Positions 1-7,083 of a stretch of DNA of 16,241 bases are shown here, in pieces. Location of the stretch: positions 1 to 16,241 of the forward strand of contig CAZFAI010000020.1 in assembly GCA_964516555.1 (NCBI GenBank). The letters run 5' to 3'. The stretch's first letter is position 1. Every line of letters begins with the position of its first letter. Below the pieces are notes generated by a model. That model was not told the origin of the DNA, did no database searches, and was given only the letters and a program-made list of their open reading frames with translations. The DNA is from CAZFAI01 sp964516555. Lineage in GTDB: Bacteria; Patescibacteriota; Microgenomatia; UBA12405. The position numbers and the translations under genes are program-made.

Positions 1-38
1 GCAGAAGCTGCAATGGCGATAATAAACCAAAAATACAT
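1..38 (-). CDS. 5' end of an unidentified membrane protein gene (partial)
   Basis: Only the first 12 complete codons lie in the window (ATG at 38-36, reading M-Y-F-W-F-I-I-A-I-A-A-S), and the gene runs off the left edge. The start is placed here because it follows the stop of the upstream gene (TGA at 43-41) by 2 nt, which fits the tight spacing of this operon. The visible peptide is entirely hydrophobic and would open a membrane segment. In related operons a polyprenyl-phosphate sugar-1-phosphate transferase (MraY/WecA type) would be a plausible next gene, but 12 residues cannot show this and the function is left open. Confidence 0.5.
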   Translation of the reverse strand, partial: MYFWFIIAIAAS

Positions 39-40
39 TT

Positions 41-424
41 TCAGGCAACCAAATAGATAATATTAATCAGGGCAATAGTAGAAAGTAGAGAGAATAACAA
101 AGAAAAGATTATTAAAAGACGAGAAAAAAGTATCTGGGAGCGAAAAAGAAGGGCCGCCACAAGATTATTGACAATTGAAATAATAATGGAAAAAGAAGGC
201 AAGAGGAATAAAGAAGAGGCTGATGCCAGCTGAGACTCACCCCAAGGGAGAGAAAAATACAAAGGGACCTGGGGAGGAAGGCTGTTAAATTTCAAAATTA
301 AAAAACCAATGCTAAAGATGACAAAAAGGATATTCCACCTTAGGACAACATGATTTGCTTTTTCCTGCCAGAATTTTCCTAAATGAGACAGATTTAGTGA
401 GAGAGAGCGTATGAAACCAGACAT
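41..424 (-). CDS. small three-helix membrane protein, DUF1648-like
   Basis: A 127-residue integral membrane protein with no recognised catalytic motif. Hydrophobic segments lie at about residues 28-45, 70-93 and 100-125. The loop between the first two (about 49-66) carries Leu-Pro-Pro-x-Val-Pro-Leu-Tyr-Phe and then Pro-Trp-Gly-Glu, resembling the short Pro-rich signature of DUF1648-type membrane proteins. Its ATG overlaps the TAA of the upstream GT39 gene by one base (TAATG), so the two are probably translationally coupled, and the next gene starts 2 nt after its stop. The position at the end of a glycosyltransferase operon suggests a helper role in surface-glycan assembly, but that is inference. 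No Shine-Dalgarno motif is visible. Confidence 0.7.
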   Translation of the reverse strand: MSGFIRSLSLNLSHLGKFWQEKANHVVLRWNILFVIFSIGFLILKFNSLPPQVPLYFSLPWGESQLASASSLFLLPSFSIIISIVNNLVAALLFRSQILFSRLLIIFSLLFSLLSTIALINIIYLVA

Positions 425-1896
425 TAGCGTCTTTTGAAGATATAAGCTGAATCAATAAGATGGTCCAGAGAATAGTATTTGAGAATAAAATTGTCAAGCT
501 GGGGAAATGGGCGATGAGGCATATGATAATAGACTATGTACTTTGGAGGGTAAGCTTTGAGTGAATTTATTGTATCCTGATGACCATTAAAATCGACTAT
601 GTGGTAAGAAACGGTATATTTTCCTGAGGGTAGGCGATCGGAAAGTGCGTAGACATAAGGCTCGTCACCCCAAACAAAAATCCGATCATTTGGATTAGTA
701 TTGGTTTTAATGTATTGAGATATTTTGTAAACAGAATTTACATAAGGACCAAAATGACTACGATAGGCAGCAACGTCTTTTTTGCCAAAAGCATAGGTAT
801 AAAAGTTGGTGTAGTAAGTAATTGTAGGGAAAAAATAAAATTTATATTTAAAAGTCAGGGAAATTAGGGTAAACATCGATACTAAAGAAATTGTTTTAAT
901 TCCAGAACTTTTTACCAAAAATAGACTGGTAATTATAAGAGCAAGAGGGGGAAGAGATTGGATTAAATAGTGTGGATAAGGACGCGCCGGAAGAAGAACT
1001 CCAAATATAGTTGCTGAAAACCAAAGATATAAGAATAGAAATTTCTTGTTGAGAAAATTCGTAGAGTAAAGAGCGATAAGAATTACCCAAGAGAATAACA
1101 TGGCGACAAAACGAGTAATTATTCCTCCTGAAGCAACTGAAGAAGCGTGTGATCCGGTAGACCAAGAAGAAAGATATCCAAAATTTTGCAAAAGGGCGGA
1201 AAAAAGGAAATCACCACCGGCCCCCCGAACGTAATAATAAGCAGCAATTATGCTAATAGGCAGAGTGAAAGCAAAAGAGAAAATAGCAAGAGCCGTCAAA
1301 GTTTTTACCAGTTTTGACCCAATTGCTTTTAGGGAAAAATCGATATTTTCAAGAATAATCCAGAAAGACAAAAAGGCAACTTCGATGGCAACGGGTACTT
1401 TGATGGTAAAAGCTAAGCCTAAAAGTAGTCCAGATACAAAATAGGAAAGTTTTTTTGGAGAAGACAAAATCAAATAGACGGCCAGGATGGTGGGTAAGAG
1501 CATGAAGACTTCGGCGTTTGATATTGTACCTTCGATAAAAGGAACCGAGGAAATAAGGGTAAAAACAAAGGTAGAAATTTTGGAAAGCCGGAAGGAAAAA
1601 AATTTCTTTGAAAGTTGATAATAGAAAATTATCGTAGGTACCATAACAGCTAAAAGTAAAAGACGAAAGCCAAAGACAGTTTGGGCTATGGCAGCCAAAT
1701 AATAGAGGGTCGGTGGTTTATTGTCGTGAATATGACGATAAAGAGTCAGACCCCGACGGACAGCCTGACCCAAAACAAGATAAATGCCTTCATCGCCATA
1801 CCAATAAGGTTCAAATAATGATGGGAGACGAAGAAATAAAAATAATAAAATCAGGAAGATCCAAAAGCGATTCTTTGTTAGTTTGTTTAATATCAC
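424..1896 (-). CDS. GT-C family glycosyltransferase, GT39/ArnT-like
   Basis: A 490-residue multi-pass membrane protein, the usual size for the PMT_2/ArnT-like family, whose members move a sugar from a polyprenyl-phosphate donor to an acceptor on the outer face of the membrane. After the first membrane helix (about 11-27) the first outer loop holds Tyr-Gly-Asp-Glu (D35, E36), the acidic pair typical of GT-C enzymes, followed by His-Asp-Asn-Lys-Pro-Pro at 57-62, a hallmark of this family in bacteria. About ten further hydrophobic helices follow, then a soluble tail of about 120 residues. The start is GTG at 1896-1894. It lies 12 nt after the stop of the upstream GT2 gene, and those 12 nt are a perfect -10 box plus a 6-nt spacer, so the gene probably also has its own leaderless promoter. 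Sugar and acceptor are unknown. Confidence 0.85.
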   Translation of the reverse strand: MILNKLTKNRFWIFLILLFLFLRLPSLFEPYWYGDEGIYLVLGQAVRRGLTLYRHIHDNKPPTLYYLAAIAQTVFGFRLLLLAVMVPTIIFYYQLSKKFFSFRLSKISTFVFTLISSVPFIEGTISNAEVFMLLPTILAVYLILSSPKKLSYFVSGLLLGLAFTIKVPVAIEVAFLSFWIILENIDFSLKAIGSKLVKTLTALAIFSFAFTLPISIIAAYYYVRGAGGDFLFSALLQNFGYLSSWSTGSHASSVASGGIITRFVAMLFSWVILIALYSTNFLNKKFLFLYLWFSATIFGVLLPARPYPHYLIQSLPPLALIITSLFLVKSSGIKTISLVSMFTLISLTFKYKFYFFPTITYYTNFYTYAFGKKDVAAYRSHFGPYVNSVYKISQYIKTNTNPNDRIFVWGDEPYVYALSDRLPSGKYTVSYHIVDFNGHQDTINSLKAYPPKYIVYYHMPHRPFPQLDNFILKYYSLDHLIDSAYIFKRR

Positions 1897-1902
1897 TAAA
1901 CT

Positions 1903-1931
1903 ATTATATTAGTTTTTTGCCTTTTTGACAG
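1903..1931 (-). promoter_or_regulatory. internal promoter for the GT39 gene, predicted leaderless
   Basis: On the minus strand, CTGTCA (1931-1926, 4 of 6 to the -35 consensus), a 17 bp spacer, and a perfect TATAAT (1908-1903) are followed by six bases and then the GTG start at 1896. The expected transcription start falls on or next to the G of GTG. The -35 lies inside the end of the upstream GT2 gene. Start-point mapping would settle it. Confidence 0.6.
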
Positions 1932-3411
1932 TCGTCTTGTAATCCAGGCGTTTTCCCAGCAAAAGACGGGTGTGGGAATGAAGGCCGGGCAACACTGATA
2001 GCGCCAGGGTGGCAATCGGCATTAGTGGCCATTGCAAAAAGTTTTTGACTAAGTTTTTGAACCCTTTTTGATAGCTAGGACGAAGTTTCCAATCTAAAAC
2101 AATTAGGACAAAGAGAGGGAGGAGACAAATAGTAAGAATAATATTGGAAATACGCGGGAGGTTGTAGCCGATGGCAGTTTGAAAAAATTTGGGGTTAAGG
2201 ATGACGGGAAGTGAGGTGCCGAGTGTCAAAATAAACCAGTTGCTGGACCAAATGACGTGGGTTTGAATAAGTTTGTAAATACGCAAAGCCCGGGTGACAA
2301 GCGGTATTTCGACATGAAGACGAGCCTGTTCGATGGCATAGGGAATGTCAATAGCTCCCCAGGCATGACGAACACACTGATTGTAGCGGTTCTTTAGGGC
2401 TTTAAAATAGCTATCACCATCTGGTGCATCAACTACTGTGGGTAAGAAGATGGGATTAACGGAGGTTTTGCCACCACTACTAAAAAAGGTTTGCAAGAAT
2501 ATATGCCAATCCTCTGGAATCATGTCGGTGTCCCAATAGCCGGCTGAGTCAATTAATTTGTAAGATGATGAATAACAGGAATAATTAAAAAATAAACCGT
2601 CGGGTTCCTGGATATTGGCTATATGAATAACATTCCCCATGGTGCCAATGATTCTAATTGGAGCGGGAACTGAGTTGATGTTGTGATGCCAAAAGATGGG
2701 AGACTGCCAAAATTTAAGATAGCGGTCGCTGTCTGATGCGAAGCTGTAATGAAGAGCGGAAAAATACTTTGGATGGAAAATCGTGTCAACGTCACAACTG
2801 GTAAGAGTTAAGTTTTCAAGTTTTAACCGGTTGGTAACGATAAATCTCTTTTTAAATTCTTTGGCAGCCCAAGCTTCATTGCTGTGCTTACCAGCTGTTT
2901 CACCAGGTAAATCCGGAGGATGTTCAGTAAAAATAAGTCCACCAAAAATATTTTTATATTTTTTTGAAAAATGATCTATTGTTTTTTGATTATTTTCCTG
3001 ACCGGCTCTAGCTTCCTGGCCAATGACAATGTGGATTTTTTTGAGATCAATATCAGTCTGGGCGGCAATTGAACCAACGGCCATTTCCATAACTTCAACT
3101 GGTTCTTTATAAGAAGAAATAATAACTACATGATTAATATCCTGATACTTAAGCCAGTTGTCACGAAAATTATCCTGAAACAAACTAAGCCAGGAGGTTT
3201 TTTGAGCATGCTGAATTTTTGAATAACCCATAAGAGCCAGAGTTGCTGCTTTAAAAGATTGATAAAACCAGTAGACCAGGAAGGCGATGACAAAATAAGC
3301 AACAAGACGAGGCAAGAAAATAGCCCCCCAAAGAGGAAATAAAATTACTGCCCAGGCAAAAGTCCCAGGGATCATCTCATAAAGCCGATAGGATTTAGAG
3401 TTTTTGTTCAT
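1909..3411 (-). CDS. membrane-bound family 2 glycosyltransferase
   Basis: A 500-residue inverting GT2-type glycosyltransferase that should act at the cytoplasmic face of the membrane on a nucleotide sugar. Two helices (about 17-31 and 34-50) precede the GT-A domain. Visible motifs are Ser-Ser-Tyr-Lys-Glu-Pro (99-104, nucleotide binding), Asp-Val-Asp (207-209, the metal-binding DxD), Pro-Glu-Asp-Trp (299-302, the acidic pair near the acceptor site), and Gln-x-x-Arg-x-x-Trp (345-351), resembling the QxxRW motif of processive GT2 synthases. Three hydrophobic segments follow (about 386-405, 422-440, 458-476). The frame stays open to 3513, but ATG at 3411 is chosen because an extended -10 box lies just upstream of it (3427-3435) and the longer version would cover that promoter and overlap the divergent gene. 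It is the first gene of the glycan operon. Product sugar not identifiable. Confidence 0.82.
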   Translation of the reverse strand: MNKNSKSYRLYEMIPGTFAWAVILFPLWGAIFLPRLVAYFVIAFLVYWFYQSFKAATLALMGYSKIQHAQKTSWLSLFQDNFRDNWLKYQDINHVVIISSYKEPVEVMEMAVGSIAAQTDIDLKKIHIVIGQEARAGQENNQKTIDHFSKKYKNIFGGLIFTEHPPDLPGETAGKHSNEAWAAKEFKKRFIVTNRLKLENLTLTSCDVDTIFHPKYFSALHYSFASDSDRYLKFWQSPIFWHHNINSVPAPIRIIGTMGNVIHIANIQEPDGLFFNYSCYSSSYKLIDSAGYWDTDMIPEDWHIFLQTFFSSGGKTSVNPIFLPTVVDAPDGDSYFKALKNRYNQCVRHAWGAIDIPYAIEQARLHVEIPLVTRALRIYKLIQTHVIWSSNWFILTLGTSLPVILNPKFFQTAIGYNLPRISNIILTICLLPLFVLIVLDWKLRPSYQKGFKNLVKNFLQWPLMPIATLALSVLPGLHSHTRLLLGKRLDYKTTVKKAKN

Positions 3412-3426
3412 AATGGAAGTTTGCTT

Positions 3427-3435
3427 ATTATAGCA
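3427..3435 (-). promoter_or_regulatory. extended -10 promoter of the glycan operon
   Basis: The minus strand reads TGC-TATAAT (3435-3427), a perfect extended -10 element, 15 nt before the ATG at 3411. No good -35 hexamer is seen at 16-18 bp, which is usual for extended -10 promoters. The expected start point near 3420 would leave a leader of only about 9 nt with no Shine-Dalgarno motif. The site supports 3411 as the true start of the GT2 gene. Confidence 0.6.
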
Positions 3436-3469
3436 AGTAATCGGGAATTTTAAGTTAAAATTAGGAAAT

Positions 3470-4237
3470 ATGTCGATAAAGGAATCGGTTTCAAAAACGG
3501 TGGAATATGCCAAGGGATTTAATTGTTCTATAAGTAAGGACGAGGTAGCAGAAAGACTCCTGGGGAGGGACTATTACAACAGGGAAGAAATTGAAAAAGA
3601 AGTAAATCGTGCCGAAGGTGTGACAAATAATAAAAATGTATTTTGGAAGAATAAACTGAGATTGGCTAAAATGATGGCTAAAATTATTAGCAAAAATATA
3701 AAAACAATAGAATTTATCGGACTGACCGGATCGGTTGCAGCAAAATATCCAAAAAAAAATGACGATATCGACTTTTTGATCGTGACTAAAAAAGAGAGAA
3801 TGTGGATTAGCCGATTGTGGTTAAAATGCTTTTTAGTAGCACATAAGATTCCACACCGAAGGCAAGGAAAAAGAGAAGAAAAAGATTCTTTGTGTTTTAA
3901 CTTGTGGCTGGATGATAATAATTTGGCGATTCCAAAGGAGAGGAGGAGCCTGAAAAATGCAGTGGATATGATGATTATGATCCCATTGTTTGATCGGGGA
4001 AATTGCTATCAGAAATTGCTTGAAAATAATGAATGGGTGAAGAAATTTGCAAAAACACCTTATGAAAATAAAAAAAATTTCTACTTGGAAAATCCAAAGA
4101 AACCAAATATTTTGGGAATAGCAGGAAAATGGATAAATTATTTTTTGTTTAAAGGACAGTATATATATCTTAAAAAAAAGATGATAAATGGGGAATATGT
4201 AGATATATACCAGGCATTTTTTAATCCAAAGTGTTAA
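3470..4237 (+). CDS. nucleotidyltransferase-fold protein
   Basis: A 255-residue protein with the signature of the DNA polymerase beta-like nucleotidyltransferase superfamily. Thr-Gly-Ser (86-88) is followed, after ten residues, by Asp-Ile-Asp (99-101), the G-S...D-x-D metal-binding motif, set after a helix and before a Phe-Leu-Ile-Val strand. Residues about 1-50 are charged and helical and could form a small winged-helix segment. Residues 108-255 are rich in Lys and Arg, have no further recognised domain, and end in a basic, aromatic segment. The target (nucleotide, RNA, antibiotic or protein) cannot be read from the sequence. It is transcribed divergently from the glycan operon and separated from it by 58 bp. 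AGGA lies only 3 nt before the ATG, too close to be a good ribosome site. No terminator follows it. Confidence 0.7.
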   Translation: MSIKESVSKTVEYAKGFNCSISKDEVAERLLGRDYYNREEIEKEVNRAEGVTNNKNVFWKNKLRLAKMMAKIISKNIKTIEFIGLTGSVAAKYPKKNDDIDFLIVTKKERMWISRLWLKCFLVAHKIPHRRQGKREEKDSLCFNLWLDDNNLAIPKERRSLKNAVDMMIMIPLFDRGNCYQKLLENNEWVKKFAKTPYENKKNFYLENPKKPNILGIAGKWINYFLFKGQYIYLKKKMINGEYVDIYQAFFNPKC

Positions 4238-4265
4238 AACCTATAAATTTATTAGAAGTAAGTAA

Positions 4266-4294
4266 TTGATGGCATAGCTGATTGAAAGTATAAT
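4266..4294 (+). promoter_or_regulatory. promoter of the DUF5667/PBP operon, predicted leaderless
   Basis: TTGATG (4266-4271, 4 of 6 to the -35 consensus), an exact 17 bp spacer and a perfect TATAAT (4289-4294) are followed by six bases and the GTG start at 4301. The expected transcription start is the G of GTG itself. No Shine-Dalgarno sequence fits between. This is the clearest leaderless promoter in the window. Confidence 0.7.
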
Positions 4295-4300
4295 TAAGCT

Positions 4301-4942
4301 GTGGGTAAAAAAAGCAATTTTAAGTCGGAAGATACTTTTAGGGTTATATACGTATTAATAGTGATTCTTTTGTCGATCTTGATTTTATTTATTTCATTGG
4401 CAAGGGCAAGTTTAGATATTTGGGCCTCGGAAAGTAATTTTGATATAGCCAGGAATTGTCCGATTGAATTTATAGTTAAGGGGGAGGGAGATGAAGTTAT
4501 AAAGGGTAAGCACTATTTGCCTGGGGTAACTGTGTTACCGGGGAATCCGTGGTATGGGTTTAAGGAATTGAGAGACGAGGTGTGGATTAGAATGAATAGT
4601 AATCCTGAGAAAAAGGCAGAAACCGCGTTAATGATTGCTGACAAAAGAATGTCGACCAGCAGGAGGTTGTTTGAAGAACAAGAATCAAAAACGGCGATAA
4701 TTAAGGCAGGTGAAGCATATGATTATCTTCGTGTAGCTGATGCGGAGTGGAAATTGGCCAAGCAAAATAATGCCGATCTCTGCAGTCCTACAGAAAATCA
4801 AATTTTCTTTGCCGGTCTGGCTTATGAGGAAATTCTTCAAAAAGTTGATTTGCCTTTTGCTGAAGATACTGACAAATACAACGAACTATTAGGTAATATT
4901 AACGATTGGAATGAAAATCAAAAAGAAGAACGGGGTTATTAA
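4301..4942 (+). CDS. membrane-anchored protein with DUF5667-like domain
   Basis: A 213-residue protein with a charged N-terminus, one membrane helix (about 14-36) and an outer domain. Residues about 72-185 match the pattern of DUF5667: a Leu-Pro-Gly/Pro-Gly-Asn-Pro-Trp-Tyr segment, then an amphipathic helix containing Asn-Pro-Glu-Lys-Lys-Ala-Glu, then further long helices. The domain is common in Patescibacteria and has no known biochemical role. Two lone cysteines (53, 161) could pair outside the cell. The start is GTG, chosen because the promoter points exactly at it. The last 32 nt overlap the start of the first PBP gene, so the protein is probably co-produced with the two peptidoglycan synthases and may scaffold or tune them, which is inference from position only. 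Confidence 0.7.
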   Translation: MGKKSNFKSEDTFRVIYVLIVILLSILILFISLARASLDIWASESNFDIARNCPIEFIVKGEGDEVIKGKHYLPGVTVLPGNPWYGFKELRDEVWIRMNSNPEKKAETALMIADKRMSTSRRLFEEQESKTAIIKAGEAYDYLRVADAEWKLAKQNNADLCSPTENQIFFAGLAYEEILQKVDLPFAEDTDKYNELLGNINDWNENQKEERGY

Positions 4943-7067
4943 AAAGAGAAAGGGCTTGAGCATTATGGCGAAAGCTGCTTTGATTTTGATGCTTTTGGTA
5001 GTTTTGACGGTGGCGTTGACTCTTAGGGACGTGCCCAATCCAAGAAAGTTAAGTACGACAGAGTTCCCTGAATCTTCTCAGATATTTGATAGAAATGACA
5101 ATTTGTTGTTTGAAATATATGCTGATATCAGAAGAGTGCCGGTAGCTTTGGATGAAGTTCCCCAAAATTTAAAACAGGCAACTCTGGCGATTGAGGACGC
5201 TCGTTTTTATAAACACTGGGGACTGGATTTTAAAGGAATTATCAGAGGTTTTTACCGAACAGTTTTTAAAAAAAGACTGCAAGGAGGATCCACCATAACC
5301 CAACAACTGGTGAAAAATGCCTTATTGTCGCCGGAGAGGACTCTGACCAGAAAATTCAAAGAGGCGTTTTTAACTTTGGCAACGGAGATTATTTACAACA
5401 AGGACCAGATTTTAGAAATGTATTTTAATCAAACTCCTTATGGCGGAACAATGTGGGGGGTGCAAGCGGCAGCAAAAGGAATCTTTAATAAAGATGTGAA
5501 GGATCTGTCTCTGGCAGAGGCAGCATTACTGGCTGGATTACCAGCATCACCGACCAGATATTCCCCTTTTGCTTATCCGGAAGCGGCAAAAAATAGACAA
5601 GAAATGGTGCTTACAAGAATGGAGGAAGAAGGATTTATTAGTAAGGAAGAAAGAGAATCTGCCAGCAGTGAAAAGCTTGAATATTATGTTCAAAGGAGCA
5701 GCATAAAAGCGCCTCATTTTGTTTTTTACATCAGAGAAAAATTAATTGAAGAATACGGGATGAAAAGAGTGACTGAAGGCGGATTGAAAATCAAAACCAG
5801 TTTGGACTTGGCATTGCAGGACTATGTTCAGGAATCCGTGGCAAGTGAGATTGCCACACTTACCAAGCAGAAAGTAAGTAATGGGGCGGTGGTAGTTACA
5901 GAGCCAAAAAGCGGACAAATTTTGGCGATGGTGGGATCGAAGGATTATTTCGCAGAGGATATTGACGGAAAATACAATGTAGCTACAGCACTAAGACAGC
6001 CAGGGTCGTCGATCAAGCCTTTAAATTATGCAACCGGAATTGAATTGGGTAATGTGACGGCGGCTTCAATTTTTAGCGACAACCAGACATGTTTTAATGT
6101 TGAAAACCAAAAACCATATTGCCCTACCAATTACGGCTATAGATATTTTGGATTACAAACATTAAGAAATTCGCTGGCAAATTCTCTGAATATTCCGGCA
6201 GTTAAAATGCTTAAAATTAACGGAGTTGAAACGTTTATTGCCTCGGCCTCAGCGATGGGAATAAGTAGTTTCCAGGATCCGGCCAATTATGGTCTGTCTT
6301 TGACATTGGGGGGTGGAGAAGTAATGATGATTGACATGAACCGAGCGTTCGGAGTATTGGCCAATATGGGGGTGAGACAAGACTTAAATCCGATTTTGGA
6401 AATTAGTGATAAAAACGGTGAGAAATTATTTGAACTGGAAGAAGTGCCGGGGGAAAGAGTTTTATCCCGAGAGACCGCCTATATAATACAACAAATTTTA
6501 TCTGACGATGGGGCCAGAAGTGCGGTGTTCGGAAGGGGCTCTTTGCTGAACATAAAAGGTCATCCTGAAGTGGCAGTAAAGACAGGAACGACCAATGATT
6601 TGCGCGATAACTGGACTATTGGGTATACATCAGATTTTGTAGTCACTGTTTGGGTGGGAAATAACGATAACTCAAAAATGAGTTATATTGCTTCGGGAAT
6701 AACGGGAGCGACACCGATATGGAATAAAGTAATGACTCATCTCCTTTTGGAAACACCGGTTAAAGAACCTATTAAACCGGAGGGGGTTATCATGATGAGA
6801 GTATGCAGAAACTTGGGAGGATCGGTGCCAGAAGAAGGTTGTGACTCTTACAATGAATATTTCAGAAAGGAATATCCGCCAAAAAAACAAAATGTAAGTA
6901 GAATGGCAGTATTGATAAACAAGGACAGCGGAAAAATTGTAAAAGAAGGCGATCCATCTCCGAACTTGGAGTGGCAAGAACATTCAATTTTGGAGGATGC
7001 CAGTGGGGAAAAAGTGTGCTTAGATTGCCCAATTATAGAACAAGCTCAAGAGGAGAATACTAATTAA
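4911..7067 (+). CDS. class A penicillin-binding protein 1 (PBP1A-type)
   Basis: A 718-residue bifunctional peptidoglycan synthase that polymerises lipid II and cross-links the strands outside the membrane. A Lys-rich N-terminus and one helix (about 20-38) anchor it. The GT51 domain (about 55-245) has E95 in the EDARFYKH motif, GGSTITQQ (125-132), Arg-Lys-x-x-Glu (147-151) and KDQILEMYFNQ (164-174). The transpeptidase domain (about 320-610) has SxxK (S366/K369), SxN (S425/N427) and KTGT (557-560). All catalytic residues are present. A tail of about 110 residues carries cysteines at 632/644 and 703/706, which could form two disulfides. The ATG at 4911 overlaps the upstream gene by 32 nt. M19 (4965) is an alternative start but would remove most of the basic anchor. 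No Shine-Dalgarno is well placed. Confidence 0.95.
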   Translation: MKIKKKNGVIKKRKGLSIMAKAALILMLLVVLTVALTLRDVPNPRKLSTTEFPESSQIFDRNDNLLFEIYADIRRVPVALDEVPQNLKQATLAIEDARFYKHWGLDFKGIIRGFYRTVFKKRLQGGSTITQQLVKNALLSPERTLTRKFKEAFLTLATEIIYNKDQILEMYFNQTPYGGTMWGVQAAAKGIFNKDVKDLSLAEAALLAGLPASPTRYSPFAYPEAAKNRQEMVLTRMEEEGFISKEERESASSEKLEYYVQRSSIKAPHFVFYIREKLIEEYGMKRVTEGGLKIKTSLDLALQDYVQESVASEIATLTKQKVSNGAVVVTEPKSGQILAMVGSKDYFAEDIDGKYNVATALRQPGSSIKPLNYATGIELGNVTAASIFSDNQTCFNVENQKPYCPTNYGYRYFGLQTLRNSLANSLNIPAVKMLKINGVETFIASASAMGISSFQDPANYGLSLTLGGGEVMMIDMNRAFGVLANMGVRQDLNPILEISDKNGEKLFELEEVPGERVLSRETAYIIQQILSDDGARSAVFGRGSLLNIKGHPEVAVKTGTTNDLRDNWTIGYTSDFVVTVWVGNNDNSKMSYIASGITGATPIWNKVMTHLLLETPVKEPIKPEGVIMMRVCRNLGGSVPEEGCDSYNEYFRKEYPPKKQNVSRMAVLINKDSGKIVKEGDPSPNLEWQEHSILEDASGEKVCLDCPIIEQAQEENTN

Positions 7068-7083
7068 TTACAAATTATAAGTA

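Noticed and set aside
41..43. UGA recoding (code 25)
   Set aside because: UGA ends several genes at the expected place and is not found inside the conserved ones; glycine is encoded by GGN.
3412..3513. Longer N-terminus for the GT2 gene
   Set aside because: It would contain the extended -10 promoter and overlap the start of the divergent gene; the added residues do not look like part of the enzyme.
4243..4252. Ten-base palindrome ATAAATTTAT upstream of the 4266-4294 promoter
   Set aside because: Too short and AT-only in AT-rich DNA to call an operator without a second copy.
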